Notes: a model not told the origin generated them from the letters alone. A stretch of 34,039 nt of DNA from Glomus cerebriforme (GCA_003550305.1 QKYT01000466.1:52095-86133), one strand, 5' to 3'; shown: positions 1 to 10,009, counted from the first letter of the stretch. Program-made: numbers and translations.

Positions 1-194
1 ATATTAACGCTATTAACAATAAAAATTAAATATTAAAATAAACTATATTTGATATTATCATTTTCGCAGTTTTAAAAAAATATCACTATGAAAAATCATG
101 GGCGACCATTAGTAAACATGAGATAATATATTAATTAATAATATATTTTTTTTATTTCTAAATTTATAGTTTAATACTTACTTTATTTCTTTAG

Positions 195-387
195 GAACGC
201 CTTCGGGGCCTTTTCAGGAATGGTGATTCCAACGGATTTCAAAAACAGGTGAGTTATCAGTTCCTTTAATTTAAGTTTTTTTCCTTTATGAATGTTACTA
301 ATATTCTTTTATTATTATTTTTTTCAGTTTGATCTCTCGGAAAGCAGATCACGTGATCATGATATTGCGATTTATATACGCAACTAA
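195..387 (+). CDS. 3' end of an unrecognised spliced gene (two terminal exons)
   Basis: Two collinear exons can be read. Exon 195-248 (18 codons) is preceded by TTTCTTTAG and followed by GTGAGT. An intron of 79 nt (249-327) ends in a T-rich tract plus TTTCAG. Exon 328-387 (20 codons) ends in TAA at 385-387. Frame is kept across the junction, and the tail of 37 residues is basic and Ser/Arg-rich (it contains LSESRSRDHD). The local GC content of the exons is higher than the flanks. The start of the gene lies left of the window, so no function can be named. The alternative is a chance pair of splice-like signals, but two strong sites with a kept frame make a real gene end more likely. Confidence 0.45.
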
Positions 388-1163
388 TCTTTCAAATTCG
401 CAATATTGCAGATTCAAAAAATCAATTGCGGACCCTATTAAAAAAATTGTCAATTAAAACTTTTACCTCAAACAATTAATTTAATTTTTAATATTTATTC
501 ATAATCATAATCATAATTTTATTTTTACTTTTTATATTAAACATTCTTTTTATTGTTGATTATTTCCCCCCTCCTCCTCCTCTTGATAATTAATTTTTTA
601 TAATATTAAACAAACCTTCAAATTGAAAAAATTAATAAAGAAAATTATTTATATGGCTGTGTTATTTAATTATTTAAGTCATTTTCTATGAATAAGTTAA
701 TAATTTGCTACTGTAATGATACATACTGTATATAAATTATGATTAACTATTGGAATAGTACCTTATAATAATGTTATTTGCAACTCTCAAATCCCTAAGT
801 ATTTGATTATATAAACTAATTGCGCATTTCACTATAAATGTTTTATGCTATGTTAAAACAAGGTCTTAATAAAAACAAATGATTTAGCTGAAATTATATT
901 TTACAATTAAAGTGTTTATTTATTATTTCACGAGATTATTTATAATATCTCATATTAAACCATAATTTCATATATGATAATATTGACAAATAAAATAATT
1001 AAGGTACGGATTTTATTAAAAAACAAAAATTTAATTATAAACTTTTATATATGATCAAGATTCGAAAATAATTTATTTATTCATTGTATAATTCAGTAAT
1101 TTTCTATTTTAATAATAAACCCTTACTATATTACATTATTATAAAATTATAATTACTACATTT
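388..1163. other. AT-rich intergenic gap between convergent genes
   Basis: This spacer separates the + strand gene end at 387 from the 3' end of the Sel1-repeat gene on the - strand. It is AT-rich with many in-frame stops. I see no repeat, RNA or ORF of note in it. Confidence 0.5.
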
Positions 1164-2879
1164 TTAAAAGTCTAATGTCAATAACAGGTTGTATAAACTT
1201 TTTCTAGCATATTGGTATCTATTATTTAACGCTTTTTTGTACCAAAAAATTGCTTTTTCTAAATCTTTTTCTGTACCTATGCCTTTTTCATAAAAATATC
1301 CAAGCATATATTGTGCTCTATTATATTCTTGTTCAGCTGATTTTTTATACCATTCAAATGCTTTAACTTTATCTTTTTCAACACCTATACTACATTGATA
1401 ACATCTACCTAAATTATATTGCGCTATTTTATTTCCAATTTCTGCTGCTTTTTGATACCAAAAAAATGCTTCTTTAAAATCTTTTTCTATACCTATACCC
1501 TCTTCATAAAAATTCCCAAGCTTATATTGGGCTTTACTAAATTCTTGTTCTGCTGATTTTTTGTACCATTCAAATGCTTTATCTTTTTCTTTTCTAATTC
1601 CTATTCCATATTGATAACATCTACCCAAATTACATTGTGCTATTTTATTTCCATTATTTGCTGCTTTTTGATACCAAAAAAATGCTTCTTTAAAATCTTT
1701 TTCTGTACCTATACCAATTTCATAAGAATATCCTAGTTGACTTTGTGCGTCAACATATTCTTCTTCGGCTGATTTTTTATACCATTCAAATGCTCTAGTT
1801 TCATCTTTTTCAATACCTATTCCATAATGATAACATCTACCTAAATTAAATTGTGATATTTTATTTCCATTATCTGCTGCTTTTTGATACCAAAAAAATG
1901 CTTCTTTAAAATCTTTTTCTATACCTATACCCTCTTCATAAAAATTCCCAAGTTTATATTGGGCTTTACTAAATTCTTGTTCTGCTGATTTTTTATACCA
2001 TTCAAATGCTTTAGCTTTTTCTATTTCAATACCTATACTGTATTGATAACATCTGCCTAAATTATATTGTGCTATTTTATCTCCATTTCCTGCTGCTTTT
2101 TGATACCAATAAAAAGCTTTTTCTAAATCTTTTTCTGTACCTACACCACTTTCATAAGAATATCCTAATTGGCTTTGTGAATCAATATCCTCTTGTTCAG
2201 CTGATTTTTTATACCATTCAAATGATTTGATTTCATCTTTTTCAATACCTATTCCATAATGATAACATCTACCTAAATTATATTGTGCAATTTTATTTCC
2301 ATTTTCTGCTGCATTTTTGTACCAGTAAAATGCTTTATTTAAATCTTTATTTATCCCTATACCATCTTCATATAAATCAGCAAGATAAAGTTTTCCACAT
2401 ATACTACCATTCTCTACAGCACTATGTAAAAATGCAATTGCTAAAGTATTATTAAATTCAGTTCCTATTCCTGTTTGATAGCATTTACTTAGATAAATTT
2501 GTGCAATAGGATAGTTGTCTTTTGACGCTTTTGAAAATAATTTGAAAGCTTCATTATCATTCTTCTCTACAATAATACCATTATAATAAAGAAACCCAAG
2601 AAAGAAAATATATTGAGATTTTNTTTGATTTTTTATAAGCCAGGTAAAGATATCGATTGAAATTTGATTATACAGAGAGATGCATTTATAAATAAATTGT
2701 TTTATTTCTATAAAATTATGAAATTCTTTATCTTGTATTTCAATTAAAAGTGTAATTAATTTATCAATAATGGTTTCAATATTATCCGATAAATTAAATA
2801 TTTTATTAAATGATTCTTCTGCTTGTTTTAATATATATGAAGGGATTTTATCATTGAATTCTTTCATGTCAGTTTCCAT
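1164..2879 (-). CDS. Sel1-like repeat protein, 571 aa
   Basis: A single uninterrupted ORF encodes a solenoid of Sel1-like (TPR-related) repeats, which normally act as protein-interaction scaffolds. Residues 1-90 form a helical cap like the linker that follows kinase domains in Glomeromycotina kinase-Sel1 fusions, but no kinase domain is encoded here or just upstream. Thirteen repeats fill residues 91-559: one of 37 aa, then twelve of exactly 36 aa, with the pattern LG..Y..GIG..KD...AF.WY.KAA. A 12-residue tail follows. Repeats 4-7 and 8-11 are near-copies, showing an internal 432-bp tandem duplication. There is no signal peptide or membrane segment. One ambiguous base (2623) falls in codon 86. 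The upstream flank carries a T-rich tract. It is a lone Sel1 protein; the partner is unknown. Confidence 0.9.
   Translation of the reverse strand: METDMKEFNDKIPSYILKQAEESFNKIFNLSDNIETIIDKLITLLIEIQDKEFHNFIEIKQFIYKCISLYNQISIDIFTWLIKNQXKSQYIFFLGFLYYNGIIVEKNDNEAFKLFSKASKDNYPIAQIYLSKCYQTGIGTEFNNTLAIAFLHSAVENGSICGKLYLADLYEDGIGINKDLNKAFYWYKNAAENGNKIAQYNLGRCYHYGIGIEKDEIKSFEWYKKSAEQEDIDSQSQLGYSYESGVGTEKDLEKAFYWYQKAAGNGDKIAQYNLGRCYQYSIGIEIEKAKAFEWYKKSAEQEFSKAQYKLGNFYEEGIGIEKDFKEAFFWYQKAADNGNKISQFNLGRCYHYGIGIEKDETRAFEWYKKSAEEEYVDAQSQLGYSYEIGIGTEKDFKEAFFWYQKAANNGNKIAQCNLGRCYQYGIGIRKEKDKAFEWYKKSAEQEFSKAQYKLGNFYEEGIGIEKDFKEAFFWYQKAAEIGNKIAQYNLGRCYQCSIGVEKDKVKAFEWYKKSAEQEYNRAQYMLGYFYEKGIGTEKDLEKAIFWYKKALNNRYQYARKSLYNLLLTLDF
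1419..2282 (-). repeat. Two tandem 432-bp units inside the Sel1 gene
   Basis: Residues 200-343 (bases 1851-2282) and 344-487 (bases 1419-1850) are the same block of four Sel1 repeats, in the order RCYHYGIG, QLGYSYE, RCYQY, KLGNFYEEGIG. Repeats 12-13 resemble the start of a third unit. The exact 144-residue period points to unequal exchange. Confidence 0.85.
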
Positions 2880-3472
2880 TTTGTAAATTTTTTTTTTTTG
2901 AATAATAAATATTCGTTTTGTCGATCGTATTTGTGTAATATATTGCGTAATTGACTGTCTGCGCTATAAAAAAATCTGCGCCAGATTTTGCTCAGATAAT
3001 GAAAGTCAGGTGATAAAGTAATTTTACTACGCCTATGATATCAATGCCGATGTAACAATTTTTATAATTTGATGTTTTATTTGATTTATTAGAAATATTT
3101 AATTTATTAAATTCAGCTTCTATTTGTATTTAACTTATTTCTTGTTTCGAATTATATGTTAAAAAAAAAATGGCGCAACTTTTTATATCCGAATTCGGTT
3201 ATTAAATTAACGGATCATCAGCTGATTTTTTACTTCAATAAGGTTAATCTTTTGTGATTGGCGTCACATCGTATCACACCATCCTGTCGAAAATTAGATC
3301 ACGATCTACGGTTCATATTTTACTACGCCAGATAATCTAATGGGATCGAATGATCTAACACAACTAGTCCAGTGGCACCGACAAAAATTTCGCGATCACG
3401 TGATCTCAATTATTTATCATCCATGTAACACCGGACGGTGATTCAAAATTACTATATACAGTAGTATCTGAG
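2880..3472. other. Intergenic region upstream of the Sel1 gene
   Basis: No credible coding exon was found. The motif TTTTACTACGCC appears twice in the same orientation (about 3021-3033 and 3317-3329), and the palindrome GATCACGTGATC is at 3394-3405. These may be scraps of dispersed repeats or regulatory sites. Confidence 0.35.
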
Positions 3473-4088
3473 AGGTAGCTAGCAAACATGTAGTGTATGG
3501 TTGACGCTGTATGTATTGTATGGTATGTATAGGTAGCTAGCAAACATGTAGTGTATGGTTGACACTGTATGTATTGTATGGTATGTATGGTTATGTATGT
3601 ATGGTATGTATGGTATGTATGGTATGATTTATTCCATACATGTATGGATGGTTAATAATTATATCTTTGTGTAACATTATAAAAAAAGTTTTTGCCTTTT
3701 TTTAGTTATAAAGTAATACAAAAGTTATATCATTACACGCAGTATATATATGTTTATGCAATTAAATGTGATAGCCATTATTTCGTTTCTAATTATCACA
3801 TCACATATCAAAAAAAATTTCGAAACTTTTTTTGGTTATAAAGTAGTACAATAGTTGTACCATTATGTATAAAACATGTACATTTATAAGTAAAAATGCA
3901 TTTAAAAATTTGAAAATTGCCTTATTTAGTATGTTTATGCACAATATGCATGATTTTGCATAATTCTAAGTTTAAATTTTAATTAGTATATCGAACCATA
4001 CATACCATACATACCATACATGATGTCACCATACATACCATACAATACATACAGCGTCAACCATACACTACATGTTTGCTATATACTC
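3473..4088. mobile_element. Non-autonomous TIR element, Mutator-like in form
   Basis: Bases 3481-3530 are a perfect 50-bp reverse complement of 4031-4080. The direct repeat GTATCTGAG flanks the element at 3464-3472 and 4089-4097, a 9-bp putative target-site duplication. Long TIRs and a 9-bp duplication are typical of Mutator-like elements. At the left end the 58-bp terminal segment is duplicated in tandem (3473-3530 and 3531-3588, one mismatch), followed by GTATG-type simple repeats. The interior is AT-rich, has no transposase, and holds two related segments around TTATAAAGTA.TACAA. The extreme tips match imperfectly. Confidence 0.6.
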
Positions 4089-4825
4089 GTATCTGAGGGA
4101 CGTTTTTTTCGCGGTGGTGAAAATCTTTGTCACGCGCATTATCACTTGCACAACGCCGGCCGTATTAATCACGTGTTCGCGAAGCTACACATGACTACTG
4201 CCCCATATATCCAACATTTCCATACATTAAATTAATAAATCAAAGTTAATGGCTTATTTTTTAACTTGTCTATGCTTGTATACGTGAAGTGTAGTGTGTA
4301 TGCATCGAAAATAAAAGATACAAAATTGCCAATTTTGCATCAAAAATAAATGTGTCAGCCAACAAAAAAAAAAATATGAAATATAGTAGAAACGAACTGA
4401 TGGTACTGTTACATATATTGAAGTTGTTAAATACTAATTACATCGTTGCTTTACATATAATTTATAAAAAAAATTAAATTCTTCAATGATGTTAGCATAA
4501 TGAGTAAAAGAATTTGCTCATAGTTTCATGTTTTGTATATCATTAAAATAATTTTACATTTTTTAAGTAAACATCACTCCTGAACTATAAAGCTTGTTGC
4601 CAACCCACAAAGAAGCGATGGCAATGATGCAAATATTGTACAAAGAAAAATTTTTTATTAAACCATTCTCACACACAAAACCATTATGACTGCAAAATAA
4701 AAATATTGACAATACGAAGAATCTAAAAAATTATTTAAGTAAAGAATCTCAGTGATGAATAACAAACAAAACATTATATTAACGAAACAAAACATAATCC
4801 TTTTTGACGATCTTTCCTTTCTGTG
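4089..4825. other. Intergenic region right of the TIR element
   Basis: Low-complexity AT-rich DNA. A short, more GC-rich tract lies next to the element (4095-4180). I see no supported gene or RNA; the + strand ORF at 4020-4235 mostly reads the element terminus. Confidence 0.4.
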
Positions 4826-5190
4826 CTAAAATACAGTAGAATTAAGATAAGCTCTTCTTCTGTAATTCTGCTGATAATTTGAATTAGTTGTAGTAGTTGA
4901 AGTAGTTGTAGTTGAAGTAGATGAAGCATTTGTAGGTGTAGTTGATGTTGTAGGTGTAGTTAAAGTTTCTGCTTGCTCTATTTGAGTGACACCTGAAATA
5001 ACAGAATGTCATTAATAGACTTTGCTAAGTTAAAAAACTTAATATTTTCTGGATCTTGCAAATCCATACTTGCATTATCCATATTTATTGTGTTTGAGAT
5101 GGTTAACCTTAAAATAATATTAGAACGAAAATAGAAAGAAAATGAGAACGAGAATAAGAAAATGAAAAGCTGTGTGAAATTTATAGTCAT
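4826..5190 (-). CDS. Small secreted Thr/Ser-rich protein (one intron)
   Basis: Exon 1 (5190-5070) starts at ATG and encodes a short N-terminus followed by a strongly hydrophobic Phe-rich stretch (residues about 6-22) that looks like a signal peptide. A putative 77-nt intron (5069-4993) begins GTATGG and ends TTATTTCAG. Exon 2 (4992-4826) continues in frame and encodes a run dominated by Thr and Ser (residues about 46-76), then a short Arg/Tyr/Asn-rich tail ending in TAG. The spliced product is 95 aa. Without splicing the frame closes soon after the signal peptide, so the Thr-rich exon would be missed. A Thr/Ser-rich tail is likely O-glycosylated; a cell-wall or secreted effector-like role is possible. 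The weak point is the donor GTATGG. Confidence 0.5.
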
Positions 5191-6880
5191 ATCATTGTCC
5201 GGAGCGTTAGCGAAGGACTATTTACTGTAATGACTTAACAAAAAATGTTTTATTCCCCATTTTTGTCCCCATCACAAACATTAATTTTATTTCCTTTTTT
5301 TGAAAATACATCATGATTATCTGTTATGTAACACTTTTCTAAAAAATACCCCTGAAATATACTAAAAAAGAAGATCGCGTAATGGCATAACGCAAATAAT
5401 TTGTTATTTTTGATCTTGATACCGCGATGGACTTAAACAGTTTCCGTTTCCCTAGTATTATAAATCATTATCACGTTATTCACGTACCAACTGAAAAATT
5501 CGATATAAAACTGATTACTATCTAAAAAAATCAATTTCTATTTTTTACATAATAGTTGTCACAAGCCATTCATAAAAACAACTAATAATTTATTTAATTT
5601 GGAAGTACTAATATTTATTATGGGTTGTATTATATCGGGCTCAAGTCTTGATATTATGTGGAGAATCAAAAATATAGATATTAAAACATACATATAACAT
5701 ATCGGACTTTCAATTTTGCAGTCACTAATAGTCTGACTAATAATATAATTAAACTATATGTAATTAATGTAATTATGTAATGTAATTAATTAAATCATTA
5801 AGTAATTCTTGAATAACATTTGAGTTATGATTTATGACCAAGGTAATATTCATCCTTGATCATCATAATTAGTAAGTATCACTAAGTATTTTAAAAATCC
5901 TATAAATATTCCTTATTTCTGCTTTCATTTTTCTCACTTAGTCCTCATCCTTTTTCCCTCCTTCATTTCTTACGTTTCTCTACCAATTTATAATAAAAGA
6001 AACCGCTTGTCACAATGGGAAGTGTTCTATGGGTTGCTGACTACTGGTAGGTTAGTCAGTCTATCCTTGGCTATCTTCTGGGACAGGTATAATTTGTATT
6101 TTGTGTATAGTGAAATTTTCAGATGAAGAAACATCCTCTTGAGATTTATTTGAAAAGGTAACCTTGTTCCATAGAGAAGTCCTTAGTAGTTAGAGCTAGT
6201 CTGTATATAATGACAGTATTAGTTTCTAATGAAGTAGGGACTCCACATGTGATAGATGTTACATGTAACCAATTGCGACAAGCTTATCCTCTTTTCTTAT
6301 TAAAAAACATATTCTGCGCTGCATTTTTGATCCTGCAGTGTTGTTTGATTAGTTGTGTTTTTGTGTTGCTCATTGTTTGCTGTATTTTTTCAATTTTACT
6401 TACATCGTTTTTTTGCTTTCCTCTAATAGGTTGCCATTTTGATATTAAGGCTTTATGATGTTGACTTTAGTTATTTTTGATTATGACAGTGATGAGATAA
6501 AAAGATGAGCTACGCTCATTATACTTTCTGAGCCGTAATCAAAATAATTTTATTGTTAAACAATTATCAAAGATTCAATGACGCGCAATAATTTTTTCTA
6601 TTTCAATAAATATCTCATCAAAGAAAAAAGAGAATTTGCCAACTCTTTGTTTGGTAAAAAAGAAAATTGTCATTTTTTTTTGAAACAATATTTAATTCTT
6701 TTTACAAATTTTTAAGAAAAAAGGTAAAAAAAACATAATTCAGATAATAAAATCATGAAAAAATTTAAGATTTTCAACATCATTATTAAATTTGGAAGGT
6801 GTTCATTTTCATGTTTAAAGGCTAATTTAATAATTGATAAATGATGTTTATTAAAAAATTTTATATTTTAAATTGCATAA
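5191..6880. other. Long AT-rich intergenic region
   Basis: No supported gene. The + strand ORF at 6210-6458 is mostly T-rich codons giving a hydrophobic peptide, with no recognised domain. Bases 6000-6100 are slightly richer in GC but closed by stops in all frames. Confidence 0.35.
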
Positions 6881-6884
6881 TTAG

Positions 6885-7070
6885 AGCTCCTAATTAGGGA
6901 TGGGAAAACTCAACAAATGAGCGACTTGAGCACGCTTTTGGAGCTCAACGCTCCCAGCTCAGTTCAGTTCAGAGCGATTTGAGCTGACTTCAAACCAACT
7001 TGAACCAACTTGAACCAACCTGAGCTGACTTGACTTGAACTGACTTGAACCGACTTCAGATTTGCGTCTA
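6885..7070. repeat. GC-richer minisatellite-like segment
   Basis: A short imperfect repeat with the core GACTTGAACC/TGAGCTGACTT is iterated several times, preceded by AGGGATGGGAAAACTC. The segment stands out from AT-rich flanks. The motif AAATGAGCGACTTG at about 6914 is found in reverse complement near 11655, suggesting a dispersed repeat family. No reading frame is open through it. Confidence 0.45.
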
Positions 7071-7730
7071 GATTAGATTAATAAAAAAAACATTTACTAT
7101 TATTATAATAAAATTTTTTTATATAAGAATTATTGCGGACATATATCAATCATTAAATAAAAGGTTTAGGTTTAGAATTACGAATACTTGATAATATGCA
7201 TGTTTATGACTGTTATGTCATGTCTCAAAATATGAATCATTTTAAGTAAAAGTTACGTCATATTTTTTTTTTATCACAATATATATATATATACTTGGAT
7301 AAAATATTTCAATTATACTTTTTTTTGTGATTTAGTATTAATGATGATTCAATATACTATATACTGATTTATAAATATGATTCAAAATTATACATGAAAA
7401 ATCATGAATCAATGAATCATTAATTATTTGAAAATTTTGATTTCGAACTATAAATTATGACTAATATGACTAATAATATTTCCTATTATTGTTCAATATT
7501 GAACGGTAATATAGTACAATGACTCAAACAAAATCAGCATGATCATAATCTTTGCCATATCTTAATTACCTGATAACCTGAAAACTTACAATAAAAAATT
7601 CTTTATTCAAACTCAAAACTTTAAAAATACTTTTTTTTCACATTGAATACAAAACATAAAAAAACACAACGAAATACAATCCCCTTAAAGAAAGAAGATG
7701 GACTTATGAAACTTTAAGTACTGTACCTTA
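7071..7730. other. AT-rich intergenic region
   Basis: Dominated by AT-rich low-complexity DNA with many short matches to TATGATTCA/ATGAATCAT. No ORF, RNA or clear repeat boundary was found. Confidence 0.35.
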
Positions 7731-7734
7731 GACG

Positions 7735-7930
7735 GTAAGTAAGCTTTTGTTTTTATTGTTGGGTATTTTTGCAGAGCAGCATGATGCTATGCGTGGGTGG
7801 GAGCATGGTCCGTGGTACCAGATTCCCCTCACCTCGCCTTATGGCTTCTTTACAAGCTGCAGTCCCATGGTAGAGCTGGTTGGTTGATTGTGGTACAGTA
7901 TGGTGCTATGCGAAGGGAGAAGCATAATAC
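7735..7930. repeat. GC-rich island with two imperfect direct repeats
   Basis: About 200 bp of near-balanced composition lie in very AT-rich DNA. Segments 7780-7806 and 7900-7925 share the pattern ATG.TGCTATGCG..GGG.G.AGCAT in direct orientation. No frame is open through the island on either strand. A splice-like GTAAGT (7736) and TTTTTGCAG (7774) lie 40 nt apart. TGGTAGAGCTGG resembles a tRNA-type A box, but no convincing B box was found. It may be a SINE-like relic or non-coding exon. Confidence 0.3.
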
Positions 7931-8137
7931 ACTTCTAGTAGGTCCATTGTGAATTAAATCGCATCAATTATTTACAATTTTACAGTAGAGGAAAATGTAA
8001 ATTTTTGTTTATATAATGTTTTACATGATATTAATTGAATTGTGTTCAAAATACAATCATTTTTACTATTTGAGTTATATTTTCGTGACTTGGAGTCTAA
8101 GTTTATACTGATTATACATTTATACATTTATATTGGC

Positions 8138-8434
8138 TTAAAACAAAAAAAAAACATTTTTTTTATATTGATAAAAATTTGAGCAAATAATTCTTGGTAC
8201 TAATAGTACCTCACAAAGATTTAGCACTAATCTGATATAGTATTGGCTAATATAATAGCCTCTCACATGAGCAGGACATCGTCTGCAAGCAGATCTAGTA
8301 GGCTTACCACATTCACTACATGGAAAGTGAGGTTTTACTTTCCAATGCAGTTTACATCCATCAGAACGCATACAAGATTGACCACAAAGTTTACCAGAAT
8401 TATGTAAGTATGGACAGATATATTCTCCGTGCAT
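8138..8434 (-). CDS. Small Cys/His-rich (putative zinc-knuckle) protein
   Basis: The ORF of 98 aa starts with ATG. Residues 7-30 carry Cys7, Cys17, Cys21, Cys27, His30 and residues 39-56 carry Cys39, Cys42, Cys50, Cys53, His56. This is enough for two small metal-binding knuckles; the second has the form C-x2-CGKPT-x4-C-x2-C-x2-H and is followed by RGYY..QYY.RL. I recall similar RGYYVTQYYNRL segments in Glomeromycotina proteins but cannot name the family. After residue about 65 the sequence turns into AT-driven hydrophobic residues, so the true gene probably splices or is truncated there. It starts 84 bp from a divergent ATG at 8519. A DNA- or RNA-binding role is a guess. Confidence 0.5.
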   Translation of the reverse strand: MHGEYICPYLHNSGKLCGQSCMRSDGCKLHWKVKPHFPCSECGKPTRSACRRCPAHVRGYYISQYYIRLVLNLCEVLLVPRIICSNFYQYKKNVFFLF

Positions 8435-8518
8435 TTTTAATAAGAGATGAAATAATTAATTAAACAAAAAGATTTTGTAATGTAATATATACTAATCAGT
8501 ATACTTAATACAATTTCA

Positions 8519-8677
8519 ATGAGCAACCAAAATCAAGTTACCCAAACTTCTTCAACCAAGCCTACTTATCAAGAAATTGAAAAGGCAAATTATCTGGAGA
8601 TGTTTTTCCCTCTTCCGTTATGTCTTTTTATGGGAAATTTTTCTCTAATGCCAGGCATGTATAACGTGAGAATGTAG
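8519..8677 (+). CDS. Short divergent ORF, possible first exon
   Basis: ATG at 8519 opens a frame of 52 codons with a polar, Gln/Thr/Ser-rich start (MSNQNQVTQTSSTKPTYQ) and closes at TAG 8675-8677. A donor-like GTGAGA lies shortly before the stop, so it may be a first exon, but I could not find the next exon. It is divergent from the knuckle ORF at 8434, and the 84-bp spacer could be a shared promoter. No family recognised. Confidence 0.25.
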   Translation: MSNQNQVTQTSSTKPTYQEIEKANYLEMFFPLPLCLFMGNFSLMPGMYNVRM

Positions 8678-8774
8678 AATCTCAAAAAATGAAGTACTAA
8701 AGTTAAGTGATGGTTTTGAGAAGAGATACTCTGATTATTCATCCATTAGGATTATGAGCACAATCACATCATAC

Positions 8775-9993
8775 CTTTATGTACTCTCTTGTTGACCTCA
8801 GGGATTTAACGGTTCCAGTTCTGATACCTCCTCTTCGATCTCCAGGCCTGGACGGTATCAATATCTGATCATTCTACAAAAAAAAACAAAATAATCAGTT
8901 AAGATCAACTCATTGCCCTGGGTTTTTTTCCAACGACTACATGTAAAAAAAAGTGACATTGTGAAAAAACCATGTAAACGCAGAATAGAAATATTTATTA
9001 TAGCAGAGTTATTATGGCTCATACATGTAATTAGTAAAGCAATTATTATTTTGAATTGTTATTAATAAAGCAATTATTATTTTCAATAATGTTATTATGG
9101 ACTATATTTGCTATTAGTAAAGAAATTAGATAAGAAATCTGAATAGCAGTCATGGTCATGGAAGAATACTATACATCTAAACCATACTTTGCGAAGATAT
9201 CGCAACATCAGATATTGACCTTTGGGCAAAACAAATGCATACATATATGAGCCTTTTGGAACTATATCATAAATATCAACTTTAGGATCCAAACGAATTT
9301 CTCTTCCTGACTTTACCCTTGATATATAAACCTACAACATCATTTAATATACCAGCATCATTCAAATCTTTTAACATTTGTGTTGTATATCTTGATTGTA
9401 CTGGAAACCTCATTGGATCCAGGAACTTTACGACAATGTTCATGGTCATTCCAAGTGACAGCTTCGGCTTTGGATCTTGTGAAAGGAGATGTGAAATAGC
9501 TTTCTTTCCTGGCCTTTGAATTGGCCTTCCCTTCACTATGGTAAGTGTTGCCTCCATTTTCCTGTTCTTGATATCTGCCAATGCTACATTGTTCAGTATG
9601 ATTCGGGCTAAACCCTCTGACGAATTCCTAAACTAGTTTCGCCTTATAGCCTAAACCCTCCTAAACTAGTTTCGCCCCAAACCCAAACTCTCCTAAACTA
9701 CTTTCACCTGAATCACTACGTTCAGTTCCTTAAAAAAAATAAAGTTAGCCAAATATATATATTTAAATGAAGCAGTAGAATGGACACAAATAAATAGACT
9801 TACCAGTTGATACTTGACTCTGAGAAGATCCATTTCCATGGTTGATAAACAGTTCGATTTCTTCATGTTCCTCAAAAGGTTGTCCTTCCTTGAGCCACTT
9901 GTTATATTCAGTCCAGTTTACAGAAGACTTAAGGCTTTCACTTATTTTTTTCAGTTCGTCTTCCGTAAAATGAGAAAAAAGAGATCTGGGGAA
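8775..9993 (-). pseudogene. Decayed multi-exon gene of unknown family
   Basis: Four segments read in order on the - strand. Segment 1 (9993-9804) follows TTTGTGTTTCAG and ends ACTG|GTAAGT. A phase-1 intron of 75 nt leads to segment 2 (9728-9282), which starts acidic and Ser-rich, crosses a 32-33-bp minisatellite with stops, then opens as a long basic segment containing RPGKKAISHLLSQ and LNDAGILNDVVGLY. A single-base frame change near 9300 leads to segment 3 (to 9188; VPKGSYMYAFVLPKGQYLML). A 314-nt phase-0 intron (9187-8874) leads to segment 4 (8873-8775, 33 codons; IPSRPGDRRGGIRTG), ended by a GTATGA donor. The introns keep frame, so this was a real gene, but the frame change and stops suggest decay. 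No function can be assigned. Confidence 0.45.
9607..9708 (-). repeat. Minisatellite with GGCGAAACTAGTTTAGGA core
   Basis: Three adjacent units of 32, 33 and about 36 bp begin GGTGAAAGTAGTTTAGGA or GGCGAAACTAGTTTAGGA on the - strand. The first unit length is not a multiple of three, so the array shifts the reading frame of the gene it lies in and exposes TAG codons. Confidence 0.6.
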
Positions 9994-10009
9994 CTGAAAC
10001 ACAAACATA

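Noticed and set aside
4020..4235. 71-codon ORF on the + strand
   Set aside because: It reads through the right terminal inverted repeat of the element at 3.47-4.09 kb.
6210..6458. 82-codon hydrophobic ORF on the + strand
   Set aside because: T-rich low-complexity DNA gives hydrophobic residues by default; there is no paralogue, domain or splice support.
7850..7905. Possible tRNA or tRNA-derived gene in the GC-rich island
   Set aside because: No cloverleaf could be folded by eye, and the B-box consensus is absent.
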